DNA of 64,000 nucleotides from Favolaschia claudopus (GCA_037176885.1 JAWWNJ010000043.1:1178001-1242000); one strand, 5' to 3'. Counted from the stretch's first letter, positions 22,244 through 34,869 are shown. The notes: generated from the letters alone by a model not told the origin. Numbers and translations are program-made.

Positions 22244-23384
22244 TTACGCGCCGCAAGTAAACGTAGATCCGAGAGGATCCCCAAAAACGAACTCGTCGTT
22301 GAAAAACACCTTGAAGAGAAAGCATCATCAGAAAGTGTGAAAATATAAGGAAAACTTAGAAGGAAAATTGACCCACATCATTATATTCCACGTCGATACA
22401 CTTTCTCCCTCCAGTCGGCCCAACATGAGCACAATGGACCTAGATGCAAAGATTTTCAGCCCCATTGACAGTCTGCATTATCCACCAAGCGTTGGTTCGG
22501 TTACCAGAAAACTCACCTCGGGCCGCAACTTCGTCAACAACACATGAATCATCCGACACACGACGTTATCCCCCCACGCCTCGTCCAACCTCCCAAACGG
22601 CTTCCCCGCAAGCGTCTGCACGCAGTCCTCCACACCGTCATACACCGTATTATTCCCTACACACGTTTGATTCTGCAGCCCACAGACCCCGTGGATGGTG
22701 GTGTTCATTCCTTGCAGCGTGTACTGATCGAATCCGTGCATGATGGGGGTGAAGGCGTCGAGGTTGGGGATCCATGCGTCGTATTTGAGGACCGCGCCGT
22801 CGTCGTCGAAGCGCCAGAATGCAATCTGGGCGAAAATGACCGATCCTCGTATTAAGAGAAATATAATCAGGGCAAATATCAGAGATCCTGCGCACCTGCT
22901 TCAGCGCCGTGATGAACGGCCCCGTCGAATTATCCGGATTTATAGTACTCGCAGAGAGATACACCGTGCTCGCGGCGACCTCCGGGCATCCAGAAATAAA
23001 CTCCACAATGGTCGCGTTGGTGAATGCGCCGTTTGGCGGCGTGCCCTGAGGGAGTGGTGCGAGGCCGAAGAAATATTCGAACGAGTCTTGGAAGCCGAAG
23101 AATTCGCCGACAGGGGTGACGCGGCCGGTGGCGTTTTCGTTGAAGAGTCCAGGGGGTACCGCGGGTGCACCTTCGGAGATGATTTTCGCGTTTGCCGGGT
23201 ATACTGTCACTGTCGCAGGATGGTGCTTGCTTAGATGGATGGATGGATGAGGTAAGGGGACGTAATGGGACGTACGGTTGTATATCCGTTGGACGGTATC
23301 GAGGTTGCGTTTATACCAATCTGGCTGAGCGGCGCCGCATAGTAGAAAATGGGCGGCGACCGAGAGCGAGAGTATAGTCAACAT
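22244..23384 (-). CDS. secreted protein of a basidiomycete family, function unknown
   Basis: Five exons (23384-23276, 23209-22896, 22825-22517, 22439-22377, 22309-22244), all in phase, give 286 residues. Residues 1 to about 20 are a signal peptide (MLTILSLSVAAHFLLCGAAQ). Motifs include IYNLTVYPANA, PPGLFNENATGRVTPVGEF, YLSASTINPDNS, IAFWRFDDDGAVLKYDAWIP, DEAWGDNVVCRMIH and VGPTGGRKCIDVEYND. There are several potential N-glycosylation sites and an even set of cysteines in the second half. I recall this arrangement from abundant secreted basidiomycete proteins with an NTF2/SnoaL-like core, but no reaction is known to me. The first acceptor at 23210 was chosen because it alone keeps the phase. 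No disruption is seen. Confidence 0.8.
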
Positions 23385-25350
23385 GGGATCGAACGAAAGC
23401 GCAGCAAAGTTAAGAGCTCGCTGAAAAGCCTCGGTTTTGTTTTTATACACACGGGGTGCCGCGAGTACCGTGTGCCCGACAATCCCATTCAGGTAATATG
23501 TTTGTTGGCGGAGGGTTCTTGAACGGAGGAAGCCAGCTTAATAGAGCAAGCCTTGGAAACACTCGTGCGGCCGCGCCGAGAATCTGATCGAATGCCAGGG
23601 AAGAGACAGAAGTGTTCGGGACATAGTTATCCAGCCAGTCAGAGACGCGATAAATGAAAGGCCGAGAGCCACAAGGCCGTTGGGGGAAGGAAGAGGGCGT
23701 GTGGCGGGAGATAGTGGGTATGTATCTGAATCCAAGCGCCCTTCGTCGATGAACTATATGACCACTATCACGAGAGTTAACAAACGCGAATAACAACGGG
23801 ATAACCCGGATGAGACTCAGACTCGGTCCAACCGATTGCCAAAAATTACTGAGATTCAGTCATCTTCCGGGTTACCCAGATGCGCCCATTCCCGAAGCGC
23901 AGCGCGCTTGAGCTCTCCGCCCTCTGTCACTGCGAAATGGTTCATGGCGTACTTGAACGAAAAATACAACTGTACTGACACGGATTAATCGATTAACATG
24001 ACGAACGGTTTGCAAAGCCAGGTCGCGTGGAATCAATTTGAAGTTGACAGCAAACCTCCAAGACCTTTGACGAGGTTACCGTTTGACGTTGCTGCACGAC
24101 CGTCGACGCATCCGAGTCCACCTGGGTCTACGAAGCCATGGAAAGGCAAGCCGCAAAGGTGATGTGGGTGATTCAAAGTGACCTCAGTCCAATACTGTAT
24201 GTAAGCGTCGCAAACAGCTCATTGAGTCGATGATTGAGGCCACATTGAGGGGAAAGCAAGGGGAAAGGCAAGAGTGATGAGCGTGACAATCTGTGACACT
24301 AACCCTGACATTGACCTTCTCTTCTTTACCTTCTCTTCTTTGGCCCTCGTATAAGTTCGGACACGTATCACACGACTCTCCATTCAAGTTTGCTCTCCCT
24401 CCATGATCTGAACCCCGCATTCGAATACGCCTGGCTCTTCAAGACCTTGCGCAACTACCCGCGTCTCATCGAGATTTGCATCACATCAACCCTCGTCGTA
24501 CTCGGGTTGCATGATTCGACGTGCTGGCCCTTCTTCAGCTCCCCAACTCGATAGCCCAGCACCTCACGGCCGTCCCCGCCCCCCGCGATCTCAGCATCGC
24601 AGCTCATGACGGCCTCGTATTACCCCAAAAGCAAAAGCACCTCGCTCCCCCCCAAAGCATCCCTACCCGCTCTCTCCGCCCTCACCAGCCGCACCATCCG
24701 CACCTCAAGCATCTCAACAGGAACCACCGCCCTCCTCCGCATGTTCCACAACACCCCCCTCGCCGACATTCAATGCGACTCCGCTGCCCCGCAGACCACA
24801 CCTTCCTCGCCACGCTCCACGCCGCCTGCCTCCCCGCGCACCTCACCTCCTGATCCCTCGTCCTCAGGTTCGGCGCCGGCGGCACCCACGACCCGACCGG
24901 CGCCCTCATCCCCTCCGCTCCCTCCTCGCCTTCCCCAATCTCGCCCTCGTCCGCATCGCCCCCTCCACAAGCCTCCGCCGCGCATTGCGGAGCTGCACTT
25001 CCAGTCCACGGGCTGCGCACCCCGAGGACCGCCCGCACACCTCCTTCCCCGTGCCCCTCGCCACCCTCGCCACATTCGCACAGAGCTGATAAGGATAGCA
25101 ATACCCGCGACCCCGCACTCGAATTCCTCGACATCGGCTAGTCCCCCCTCCCCGCCGCCGCCACAGTCCCCACCGCGCGCATCTCCCCCTCCCCTCCCCT
25201 CCTTGAAGAGCATCAGCGCACCCACCTCGCCGTGGTGGCCTTCGCATCCGGTTAACGAGAACGTAGCGGGAGACAATGGGAAACGAGGAGTTCGATGCGA
25301 ATATTAATCTGATTCGGATACAAACCAAACCAACGATGCACATCTACAGT
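23385..25350. other. intergenic; GC-rich stretch 24500-25260, perhaps a gene relic
   Basis: From about 24500 to 25260 the sequence is far richer in C and G than its surroundings, with long open frames on both strands. That is expected from composition alone. Fragments in different plus-strand frames (for example KTLRNYPRLIEICITS near 24448 and LRSLLAFPNLALVRIAPS near 24915) faintly resemble the LRR part of F-box proteins. A degenerate F-box relic is therefore possible but unproven. The rest, 23385-24450, shows nothing. Confidence 0.3.
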
Positions 25351-26985
25351 CTACGGCTTCACCCACCTTGCGAAAAAGCCCATCACAAGCGTGCTGCCGT
25401 CGATCGGCGTGGGACCTTGTCCCGCCGCGATTTGGGAGAAGTCGAGCGTGGTGGAGGCCCAGCAGTGGCCTACGCGAGCGTTAGCGAGCGTAGAGGAAAG
25501 AGTCAGCGAGCAGCGAGGCAGGGGAAGGAGACGAAGAACAAGAAGGCGACAAAAATGTAAAGAAAAATATAACGAAGGAGGAGAAGAGAAGAAAGGGACT
25601 CACGCATATCATCCACCTTCCAATGCTCCACCACGCCCGTCGCGGCGCCGCATGACCACGTCGTGTGGTGGACGTCGCCGGCGAAGAGGGTTTCGGTCGT
25701 GTTTGTTAGTTGAGCGTTTGATGGGGAGGAGGAGGGGCAGTTTCGGGTGGTCCAGGTGGCGAGCCTAGTAGAGGGGGGTAAGTGAGTGAGTGATGAGGGG
25801 AGGGGATCGAATCAAATAGAATCAGATAAATGCGAGCAAGGAAAAGGGCAAGGGGAGAGTGTCGTCGAGGGTTACGAAAATAAGAACAAAAGGTAGAGAG
25901 AAGACGAGGAAGAAAGAAAGGAAGCCACAACGCACCAATCAGGAATAGCAGGCTCCACCCCGCCCTCGCCCTGCCCGCCCGCGTAGGGCACGTCCGTGTC
26001 GCTCCCGCCGTGGATCTCGAGGATGGGGAGGGGTGTGCGGGCGGGGGTGCATGAGGCGTTGGGGGTCTGGGGGGGGTTTCGTTAGTGTTAGTTGGTTGGT
26101 TGGATTGTGGGATGGAGGATGGAAGGGAGGGGAGGGGAAAAGGGGAGAAGGGGGGAGAAGATAGAAGGAAGGGGAGGGAGGCAGGACGAAGGAAGAAGGA
26201 GGCAACGGGGAAGGGAAGGGAAAGGGCAGCAGAGCGCACGTACCCCATTGTCAGTGTAAAACGATCCTGAGCCCATGGCGAAGGCGGCGAAGTTGTCGCC
26301 GACGGGCGAGCAGGCGAGGGTGTTGACGAAGCCGGCGCCGATGGACATTCTGCGGAGGAGGAGGGTTGGTGACATTGCTATTTCTCGGAGATGACACACT
26401 CACCCAGTAGCGTAAATCCTACTATCGTCGACACACCACCCGTTTCGGAGTTCGTCGAGGAGAGTCGAGATGAAGGCGAGGTCTTGGGAATGGAGGCGGT
26501 GGAGTAATTTGCGCCGGCCCATGCACCCTGGATGTCTGGGATTGAGAAATGGACTAAGATGTGAGGCAGAATGAATTGAACTCACCCCGAGGCCGCTGGG
26601 GTATACCATGATCGTCTGAATTGACCAGAATATCAGAAAAAGAGTACATAGACGAATCAAAATAAAATTCAAAAGCGCACCCCATTACTATACTTCCCCC
26701 CACTCAACCCAGTATCCAACTCAAAGAACAGCCCGATACTACTCGACCCATGGAACCCCAACACAACCGGGTACGGCTTCTTCGCGTCGTACGACGACGG
26801 GAGGTGAATCGAATAGGACCGCGACTCGGTGTGGTTTGGGTTTGCTGAGGTGGGACTGGGGACGTCGACGGAGTGGTATTGGGTGATGCCGCTGAACCAG
26901 TGGGAGGTGCCGCAGCCCGGAGACCCCGTCGCGGCGCGCGATTCCGAGAGGTGTGCGTCGATGGAGACAGCGGTCGCCAGGGCAG
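25351..26985 (-). CDS. feruloyl-esterase-like CE1 enzyme (one-base frameshift)
   Basis: CE1/PHB-depolymerase-type esterases release ferulic acid from arabinoxylan outside the cell. Seven inferred exons (from about 26985-26681 to 25469-25351) carry the family motifs. These are GCGTSHWFSG, the oxyanion region VVLGFHGSSS, MVYPSGLGGAWAGANYS, the nucleophile motif GMSIGAG, GSFYTDNG, LEIHGGSDTDVPYAGGQGEG, GDVHHTTWSCG and a final RHCW with the likely catalytic His. In exon 26527-26404 the reading frame must shift by one base between YSTASI and QDLAFIS (about 26480). All other joins are in phase. The first ATG and signal peptide are not resolved. It could be a working gene with a sequencing error, or a very young pseudogene. 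The xylanase at 1462 acts on the same polymer. Confidence 0.75.
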
Positions 26986-27748
26986 TAGGCGACGAGGAGC
27001 GAAACGGCCCGCCAATTTCATTCTTCCAAAAAGGCAGGGGAAAGGGAAAGGAAATGCGAGCGCGGCGGTCAGTCTTGGTTTATATCAAGGCCGGGACAAC
27101 ACCATGCGGGGAGAAGCCCATCGATGGCAGATGTGCGATGCTCTCGTGGTCGTGGACGGCGTTGTCAAGCGTCCATGTGTCGTTGATCGGGAGTTGCCGG
27201 TTGCGAGATGCCGGCCGTGTCGGCGTCCCCGAATGTTACCACACAGAGGTAAACAAACCCTTGATTCATTCAACTTAGCGTTAACGGAGAAGAGAGTGCG
27301 AGGCACACGTGTACACCCTACCGAGTTGTCAAAAGCCCACCGTACGAGTGCTATCTGGTAAAGTCATTGGATTTTCCAGAGATCGAATCAAGTCACAAAC
27401 TGTTTGCGACGCCGATTTCCGAACTTTAACATGATGGCTGAAGAACAAGGACAAAAAAACGAAGAGCCCAGAGAACGACATTCTTCCTTGACTTATAACA
27501 ATTTACAGGTTGGCATGAGTCTCCGGTAAAAATTCTCCTTGCTTGCCTTCGTCGAATTCGAACCAGCCCCAAGTTCAACTCGGACCTTTCGGCCGACCTC
27601 CTATCCCGCCATGTTCAAGCTGGTCTCGCGGATCTCAAAAACTCGACAGCAACCAGATCGACAGTTGAGACGTTACAGCTCTAGGCCGCGCAGGTTTCCC
27701 CGTACGATTTGGATTCAGACCCAAAGCAAAAAATTAAAGTAAACCAAA
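26986..27748. other. intergenic, nothing recognised
   Basis: It should contain the promoter and possibly the first exon of the esterase gene. No other gene-like frame was found. Confidence 0.3.
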
Positions 27749-28403
27749 AAAAGTCTCCGTCCGTTGAAGACCGCGTTCGTCAAAGGTTGGATTCTATCGG
27801 AACTATACATGTCCGCCAACAAAGCCGGAGCAATTGATAGCAATTGATTCGCGGATGATGAGTGGAATCGTGTACTGTGTTCAAAGAATTATCAAGTGGG
27901 ATTGTCCTTACAATTAACCCAGCTCTGGACACACCGACGTCAATTTTGTTCGCGGCGATCTGGTACTGAGAGTCTGTAGCAAAGAAGCGTAGTGCTAGAA
28001 GAAACAAAAAAAAATTGGTTAATGATCGCGCACTGCAAGACGGCATCATTTGGTAGAGTCCGCTGACGTCCGTGCAATTTCGAAATCAGAGCAAAGCAGT
28101 ATTGCCAAAAAAGACTCCGTCCGTTGAAGACCGCGTTCGTCAAAGAACTGTGGATTGTATCCGTTATCTTAATCAGAACTCTACATGTTCGTCAACTGGG
28201 CCGGGGCACTCAGGACAAATGATTTGCGGCATGATGAGCACAATCATGTACTGTGTGCAGAGAAGAAGAAGTTATAGTTAAACCAGTGCTGGGCACAGTG
28301 ACGTCAATTTTGTTCGCAGCGATCTGGTGTTGAGAATTTGCATCAAGGGTAGAGAAGCGTAGAAGAAACAAAGAATTGGTTGACGACCGCGCACTTCAAG
28401 CTG
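27749..28403. repeat. diverged tandem duplication, two copies of about 300 bp
   Basis: Copy 1 (about 27749-28045) and copy 2 (about 28109-28403) share an exact core (ccgttgaagaccgcgttcgt) and further matched blocks. Examples are gacgtcaattttgttcgc, gcgatctggt, gaagcgtag and attggtt..gacc/tcgcgcact, in the same order. The copies differ by many substitutions and small indels, so the duplication is old. Copy 2 overlaps the presumed 3' end of the neighbouring F-box gene. No coding potential is seen. Confidence 0.7.
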
Positions 28404-30106
28404 CTTCTCTAGACAACTTGTCTGAGTTTGAATCATTGATCAAAGTTGCGAATTTCGAACAAGTCCCAAAACAAGTCAGTATTTCAAGTAGCAAATCTCG
28501 TGTATGACGCGTCAGATTGTACTTGCTCGAACAAAGGGAGCCCACGAGAGAATGAGAAAGAGAAATCATGCAGGTGCTCGAACACAGAAACTCAACCTCC
28601 CGACCTACGGCTACCCTATTGTAATCAAAATACCGGTCAGTTGATATGAGCAGTATATAAAAACAAATACAGGCGGACGTACAAATCGGCGCACCGCCAT
28701 CCTCAAAGGCTCCAAAGAAACTACCCATCAGGTTTTCCATGTTTCTGGTCCTCGAGACTGACACCAGATTTCTTTCCCAAAGAGTGGGAAACACCTCGCG
28801 GACGATAGCAGCTTCAGTCGTTTCTTTCCACTCTCCAAAAATATTAAACATGCCAGTCGATGGGTCGATGGGTAGGGCGGGCCAGAAGATGTCGACCTGC
28901 ACTTCCACACAAGATAATTTGGGCATAGTCTGGACGATGACATCTTCCAGGGAAGTGAGGTGAGGAAGCTGTATATTATCCGTAGAGGAGCGAGGCCCCG
29001 AAAGAGCGTCTCCTACGGACAGCGCTGTGCGGAAGCGTAGCGTGTTGATGCTATTATCGGGAGGAATACGCGATATCATCGCGTGCAAATCAGAATGGGG
29101 AGAAACATCTGAAGGTCGGAGCGAATCGACGTGGAGCTCTTTGAGTGACGGAAAATAGAGTCCAATATCGATATTGTTCAATGTTTCATCTTTCACTACA
29201 ATGTTCAGGACAAATTCAGTCTCCGACTTCGGGTCCCTGGGACCACGGCAAGAGGTGTTACTAACCTGGCTGCTCCGTGCCATAGCTTTTATTGGTAACG
29301 AACAGACGCTCGACGGTGGATCCATACCGGCGGAGGAATACATCCAGGTCCGGCGTCCAAGACTTGGAATACCGAAATGTGTGAAGCTGAGTAAAGTCGA
29401 ATGCGTCGCTGAGAATATTCAACATCAATGGGGAGGATTTCAGTGTGAGGTCACGGAGGCGAGGACGTGGAGCTGATGCAGGAAAGAATGTAAGCGGCAC
29501 TTCTGGAGCTGCAGAACAACAAGAGTACAGCCCCAGCTGCTTTATATTTTTTGAGCACGAGGAAAGGATGAACCGAAGTTCGGCCGCCATCCATTGGGTT
29601 TGCGGGCGGTAATCGAAAGAGGCGATGCTGATGGAGAGAAGTGAAGGAATTTTAACAAGGGCAGCCATTCCTTCTATATAGTTTCTGCGCTCAGAAGCAT
29701 TCCCCTTCCTTGGGTCAAAAAAAATCCGCAGATGCTCCAGCCGCTGCCCACGGGTATCGTGGCCAGAGTATTGAAGCACTCCGGCTCATGACTGTGTACG
29801 CGCAAGGACTGGATGTATGGGAGTAGATGAGGACAGGACCCAAGGAGGGCCACGAGCCGGGTGGCGAGCACAGTCCCCCGTGGTAACGGTTTGGCCTAGG
29901 ACGCAGTAAGGTTGTAGCCCGGAACTTGAATTTGAAGGACGGATCCTGTCCTCAAGTGCAAGCTCGTAGAATAAATTTCTCTGCGCAGGGGAGACGAATG
30001 AGTGACAGACGAGAGAAATCCCTCTGAGGGTGCCCTCATTGTCGCATAAATTGCCAATAATGGCATCCCAGATTTCCTGGACGGGCAGGGCAGCTGGTGG
30101 TGACAT
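28396..30106 (-). CDS. F-box protein with LRR-like C-terminus, model incomplete
   Basis: The N-terminus from ATG 30106 is a clear F-box (LPVQEIWDAIIGNLCDNEG, then LRGISLVCHSFVSPAQRNLF), which in SCF ubiquitin ligases binds Skp1. Downstream segments look like degenerate leucine-rich repeats: VALLGSCPHLLPYIQSLR (about 29840), RLEHLRIFFDPRKG and ELRFILSSCSKNIKQLGLYS (29735-29540), and LYFPSLKELHVDSL (about 29165-29120). An intron of 62 nt can join the second and third parts in phase. The join between the F-box exon and the next segment near 29900 is off by one base with any donor I tried. The 3' end (28630-28396) is uncertain. Function: substrate recognition for ubiquitination, by family. Confidence 0.6.
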
Positions 30107-30619
30107 GGGACGGGAAAGGTGTGCTGTTCAGTGGTACTGAGCCTTCACCCACTGACAGAGGTCGACTCGCTGAGGACGTGGCAGTGAGAGTGGAAGAAGA
30201 AGAGCAACGTGCTACAAAAGCCGATCAATGGCCGCGTCCGGCCATCACGGCTGAAGAAATGGTGACAAGTTCGGTGCGAGGCAAGCGCAATAATGACCGT
30301 AGGCCCGCTAGCGCGGCAAAGCCCACTAACGGCACTAGCACCGAACATCGACAGCAACAGTACTAGCTCTGAACTTTGAGTCAGGATCAAAAGCTAGTTG
30401 ACCCGGTCATCCAAGGCATAGTAATGCCGCACTGCCGGATTGATGCATGTCGTAATTGGTCCTGAGCCCGCACCAAGACATGCGGATAGCCATAAGTACA
30501 GAGGGCAGAAGATGGGCCCGAATTTTCGGCACCATTTGACTGCGACCACATTATACGCTGTCCAAAACAATGAATGCCATAGATTTATCTGAGATGCTAC
30601 TAGTACTTCTAGAGACAGT
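30107..30619. other. intergenic, nothing recognised
   Basis: Short spacer between two genes on the same strand. Only shadow frames are present. Confidence 0.3.
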
Positions 30620-31704
30620 TCAAAGATACACAAAAACTCGGTCGACGTCCCAATAGCCCCAATAGCCGGAGAACTTGCCATTCTTGTACCATGGACACAA
30701 GGTGTAAGTCCAACCGACCTCAAGCCCGTCCACGTCGCGCTGCATCCGCACAGCCCTGCCGTTGATGAAATCGAATGTGAACCAGTCAAAAGGCAGTTCA
30801 CGTCCAAGGTGACCCTCCTTTGCGACGAATCTTGCGAATATTGGGTCGTACAGGTCGTACGACGCGCGGGCGTCGAGCGCCGCGTCTGCATAGTGTTTGT
30901 TATATATTCAGTTAGAGTCCGTCGATAACTCGTGGCCACTTACAACTTTAACATATCCTCGTACGACTCGTTCGTCGGTGAAGGCAGGCCATGGCGCCAA
31001 TCGTGCTCGTTCCTCTCCGTCTTATCGAGGTATAGTCCCAAACATTCCGCAGCGCAATCCTGCAAAGAAACGTTGCCCGAAAGCTTCGCATACTTCTCCG
31101 GCTCCCCAATGCGGAGCATGAAGCCGAGGTCGCATAATGCTCTGGGTTGCAGACGGAGGTCTTCCCACACATACTTACCGTCGCACAAGAGCCCGCTTCC
31201 ACATTTTAAAATGGCGCTGTCCTCCAATATTCGTTTCAATTGGACGGGGATGCTAGCTCCTCCTTCAGATCCGCATCCTGTACGAATTTGGTTGCTCACC
31301 TCGAATTTTTTTCATGTCTAGGACAACAACGTCGTACGCCGTTGCGATTTGAATTAGACTGACCCCCGCGTCGTCCCATGGGACGACATACCCTTCAAGT
31401 CCAGCCTCCTCCAACTCGGCCCGCTGGATTCCTCTGCGTTCTTCAGAAGTGGCACATGTCATTTCCCTCGCAGACACCTTGCGTTCCCCGCACTCTACAT
31501 CAAAGCCTATGAAGTGGCCAGGCAGGATGGTCGCCAAGATGTTGTTTGCCTTGTCGACGCTGTCGACTACTACTGGCGGCGTATTGAGAGGATACGAAGG
31601 CAACTAGAGGGAGAAGATTCGGCGTCTGGATACGATGGTCACAGTGAATCTACCTTGCGGGGATTTGGGTCCTTGCGCTCGCGACCATGCTTGCGGTCCG
31701 ACAT
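30620..31704 (-). CDS. 3'-5' exonuclease (DEDDy, RNase D/WRN type) with extra C-terminal domain
   Basis: Exonucleases of this type remove nucleotides from 3' ends of RNA or DNA with two metal ions. Exons are 31704-31654, 31603-31300, 31256-30944 and 30885-30620, about 310 residues. The acidic motifs are visible: FIGFDVEC (D-x-E), GLLCDGKYVWEDL (D) and YAALDARASYDLY (Y-x3-D). After the nuclease fold comes an unusual tail: PFDWFTFDFINGRAVRM, then LCPWYKNGKFSGYWGYWDVD. The broken paralogue at 34870 shares this tail. The last intron needs one base fewer than is present at its donor (reads AAGTTGTAAG near 30940), so the gene has either a one-base insertion or an unusual splice. The ATG at 31704 was chosen because the first intron ends exactly before the open frame. 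Confidence 0.75.
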
Positions 31705-32352
31705 GGATATAGCAGTGGAAGTGGTTAAAAGGGAGGGGATGCGTGTTTGCGATTGTGACGACCAATTTGCTGCGGCCGTTATAGCTCAATTAGATTGAAT
31801 TGTCGGACGAGCAGCAATGTCCGCGTCTCCAGCCAATCACAGTTAACTCCCGAAATGATTCAATGAGTTCCTCGAAAGCTTCCATCGATCACCGAATGAA
31901 ATGACAGGGCACAATAAGGTTTCGGGATCCAGCATTGCGCCGCCGCACCTACCATCCCTCTACCGCTGCTGATGCTCGCTGCTGCTGCCACAGTTTTGAA
32001 TCCTATAAGCACGTAATTATGGTCCGCGTCAAGCTGTACTCCAGTCTGTGTATAGAGGTCAGCACACAATTATCGTGTTTCGAGGGCAAGTATCTCCCAT
32101 GAAGTCGATGCATTTCGGCTCAAGGTGACAAGCTGCCTTAGCGCACTTCACTCGCCCGAATTCCCGGCGTAAGAGAGGGAGTGGAGTATACCGATGGGCA
32201 CCGGACAAAGTGTAGCCAGTATTGTCAAATCTGCTGAGTTTGAATTGAGTCGATTGCATCGATAATAGAAGCACAGCTAACAAACTGGGTGATGACAAAA
32301 TAAAGCCCTCAGAAGCCCAGACAAATAAACAAGTTCCTCATCTTTTCCTACA
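31705..32352. other. intergenic between divergent genes
   Basis: It holds the promoters of the exonuclease gene (leftward) and the F-box gene (rightward). No further gene or repeat was recognised. Confidence 0.35.
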
Positions 32353-33560
32353 ATGCACCAGTCGCTACCCACCGAAATGGTCGAAGCCATCTTCCTCGAA
32401 GCCCTCGACCCCTCGAACCCAAACACGACTTGGGTGGATTTTGTCGACTTGAGGCGAACCTTATGTCTTGTGTGCAAGATATGGAAGACATTGGTCGAAG
32501 GGCACTCTACGCTGTGGTCCACAATCACGATCCAGCGTTTCTCCACGCCCGCCCTTCTAAAACGTTGCATGGACATTTATAAAGGGACCGACGCAGTGTT
32601 GACCATCGACGCTAGAGCTAGGGAAAGATACCGTGAAAGACAAGAAACTGCAGAAAGTCCAAAGCGTTTGTATGGATTGCTTCCTGGCGATGATAGGCGC
32701 GGAGGTGATGCCTTCGGCTTGGAAAGTAGCGAGGGTGACCGTGAAATCCGGAGGAGAAGCAGAGATCGAGCAGGTTACAAACCTGCTGGCGCAACACAGC
32801 TGGCCGCGCTTACAGGAACTGGCACTGCAGCCATCGAGCAACATGGGGGCGGCACCAAGAGTGTTCGTTCTGCCGCAAACCCACCAGATAACTACTCTTC
32901 ACCTTGACACCGCTTCTCCGCGACACATTCCTCTCTCCGTATTTCCTTCCCTCCACGACCTCACTTTGCGAAACAGTAATTGCGGGCACTGGAACGGGTT
33001 CGAAACCATACTCCACCTTTTGACGCATATACGCCACCTAACGCTAGACAAAATCAAGATCGCCGGATGGCACTCCGACAGAGTCGTCCAAATGCCGGAC
33101 ACACTCGATACTCTACGTTTCTCCTATGAGACCGTGGAGGGAGCAGCAGTCCTTGCACGCCTTGAAATTGGTAGACTGGAGACACTGGAAATCCGAGCGT
33201 ACGGAAATCGCGACCTACGAGACGCAGTCGCCAGCAATCCATCCATCTTCGCTAGGAGCCGGAAGATAACCGTCGCTCAGCGGCATGACTCTGAGTTGGA
33301 GACGCGGGAAGCGACGCTTGCAGTCCTGCACGCAATGCACGACGTCCGTTCGACTCGACATGGCATGTTTCGGACCACCGGGCGTGGCGGCGTTGAAGGA
33401 ATTCGTGAGTAAGGACGGCCAGCTGAAGGATTTGGAGGAGATCAAATGTGGGGGTCTATTCAACGAAGCAGACATGCAGTACATTGCGGGAGGGAAGTTC
33501 GGACAGAAGTTCGTAATCATGCAGCACGGTGGGGTAGTACGCAGAGGCCATGCGAAGTAA
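32353..33560 (+). pseudogene. F-box/LRR gene with two frame changes
   Basis: ATG 32353 opens a typical F-box protein (LPTEMVEAIFLEALD, LCLVCKIWKTLVEGHSTLW). Near 32620 the protein-like frame shifts by one base into TVKDKKLQKVQSVCMDC, and then continues through LRR-like text (LTLRNSNCGHWNGFETILHL, DRVVQMPDTLDTLRFSYE). Near 33350 it shifts again into GVAALKEFVSKDGQLKDLEE before the stop at 33558. No GT-AG intron fits either shift, so it is probably a recent pseudogene or has sequence errors. If intact, it would serve as a substrate adaptor of an SCF ubiquitin ligase. It lies divergently from the exonuclease gene. Confidence 0.6.
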
Positions 33561-34869
33561 CAAGAAAGTCTGTAGAGTCGTTCGAAGAAACGCAGTAGGT
33601 AGTCAGAAAACAGCGCACAGAACTCTCGCGGCCCCTTTCTTCCCCTCCCAGAAAAAGGAACGAAAAGCAAGAAAGAATCGTGTCGAGTGAAGAAAGTGAA
33701 AGCGAGTATCGTGTAAACCGGCAAGGAAATGGAAAGGGTCCGGCAATCATGGCAAGTCATGTTCAGATCAACTAAATCAGCTGGCATTGAGACGGCCACA
33801 ACTTCAAATCAATCAAATCAGCTCGCATCGAGACGGCCGTCAAAGCGGTAGTTGGACATTAAAGATATTGATCAACCGGATCAGCTCGAAACAGAAATCG
33901 AGAGGCCCCCAAGGTCCACAGATTTCGAAGACGTGTACACTTTGGGCCTCAATAGCGACATAGGGGAAAATGACTACCAGGGAAGAACTGCAGGGCGTTT
34001 GAGAGGAAATCCATATCAGAAAAAAAAACGTGCCAGCAGGGTCAATAGAGTTTGAGACGTCCGGTAATTTACTTGCCGGCCGACAGCCTGCGACTCACAC
34101 TATGGAGAAGAAAACACATCGTGAGCTCCGCCTGCAGACTGGGGAACTGGATTTTGGCCGCGTAGCTTCAAAACCACTTTCAAGTTTCGGTTATTCACAG
34201 CACGCAATGCTCTTATCAAACAAAGACAAGTGCGGCTGAAATGCGGACTCAATGAATCAAGCCCAATCGGGAAGTTTACAAACGCTTTTTGGTCGTCAAT
34301 TACAACAGTACTCTGCAAAGCGTAGAGGTCATCTTGGTTACTGGGACTGTGTAATACTCATTTCTGGTGTTCATGAATCACTTCGTTGATCACTGTTTCT
34401 GGCAACTTTCTGGACAGTATGGCATTGGGCGAGGAAAATTGTTAGGGTCGCAGAGTACGTGCACTCGAGAAAAAGCATTATACGAGATGGCTCTTGACCA
34501 GTTACTTACAACTTGTGCTGGCATCCTCTCGTTGGCTTGCTCCACTGGAAATCAAGTACTACACCGATCGTACCTCAGATCTCGACATACACCGAAAAGA
34601 ACAATGACTCGCTGAAATGATTTCCTATTGGACGCCTATAATTGCACGGCGGTCTTCTTTGCCGAGGCAACTCGATGTGAATCGACATGGCTTCTACTGG
34701 ATCTCCGCTGGATCTCATTCAATCGAGTTTTCAATTTATTCCTAACAAAATCAAGAGAAGACGTTTCCTCAAGCGCCTAGTCAGTTCAAATCCCATAAAA
34801 CCTTCGCAGTTGCAGTTCTCACCACCCTACCACTGCCTTCCAAAACTTTCATTCAATCTCGAGAGAACG
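33561..34869. other. intergenic, no gene supported
   Basis: Short frames up to about 80 codons, none with motifs. A small imperfect repeat (aaatcaatcaaatcagctcgcatcgagacggccgtc type) occurs around 33760-33845. Nothing else was noticed. Confidence 0.35.

Noticed and set aside
24606..25343. Long open frames on both strands (up to 233 codons) in the GC-rich island
   Set aside because: They overlap in four frames, consist of proline/serine/alanine or arginine/glycine runs, and are explained by composition and lack of AT-rich stops.
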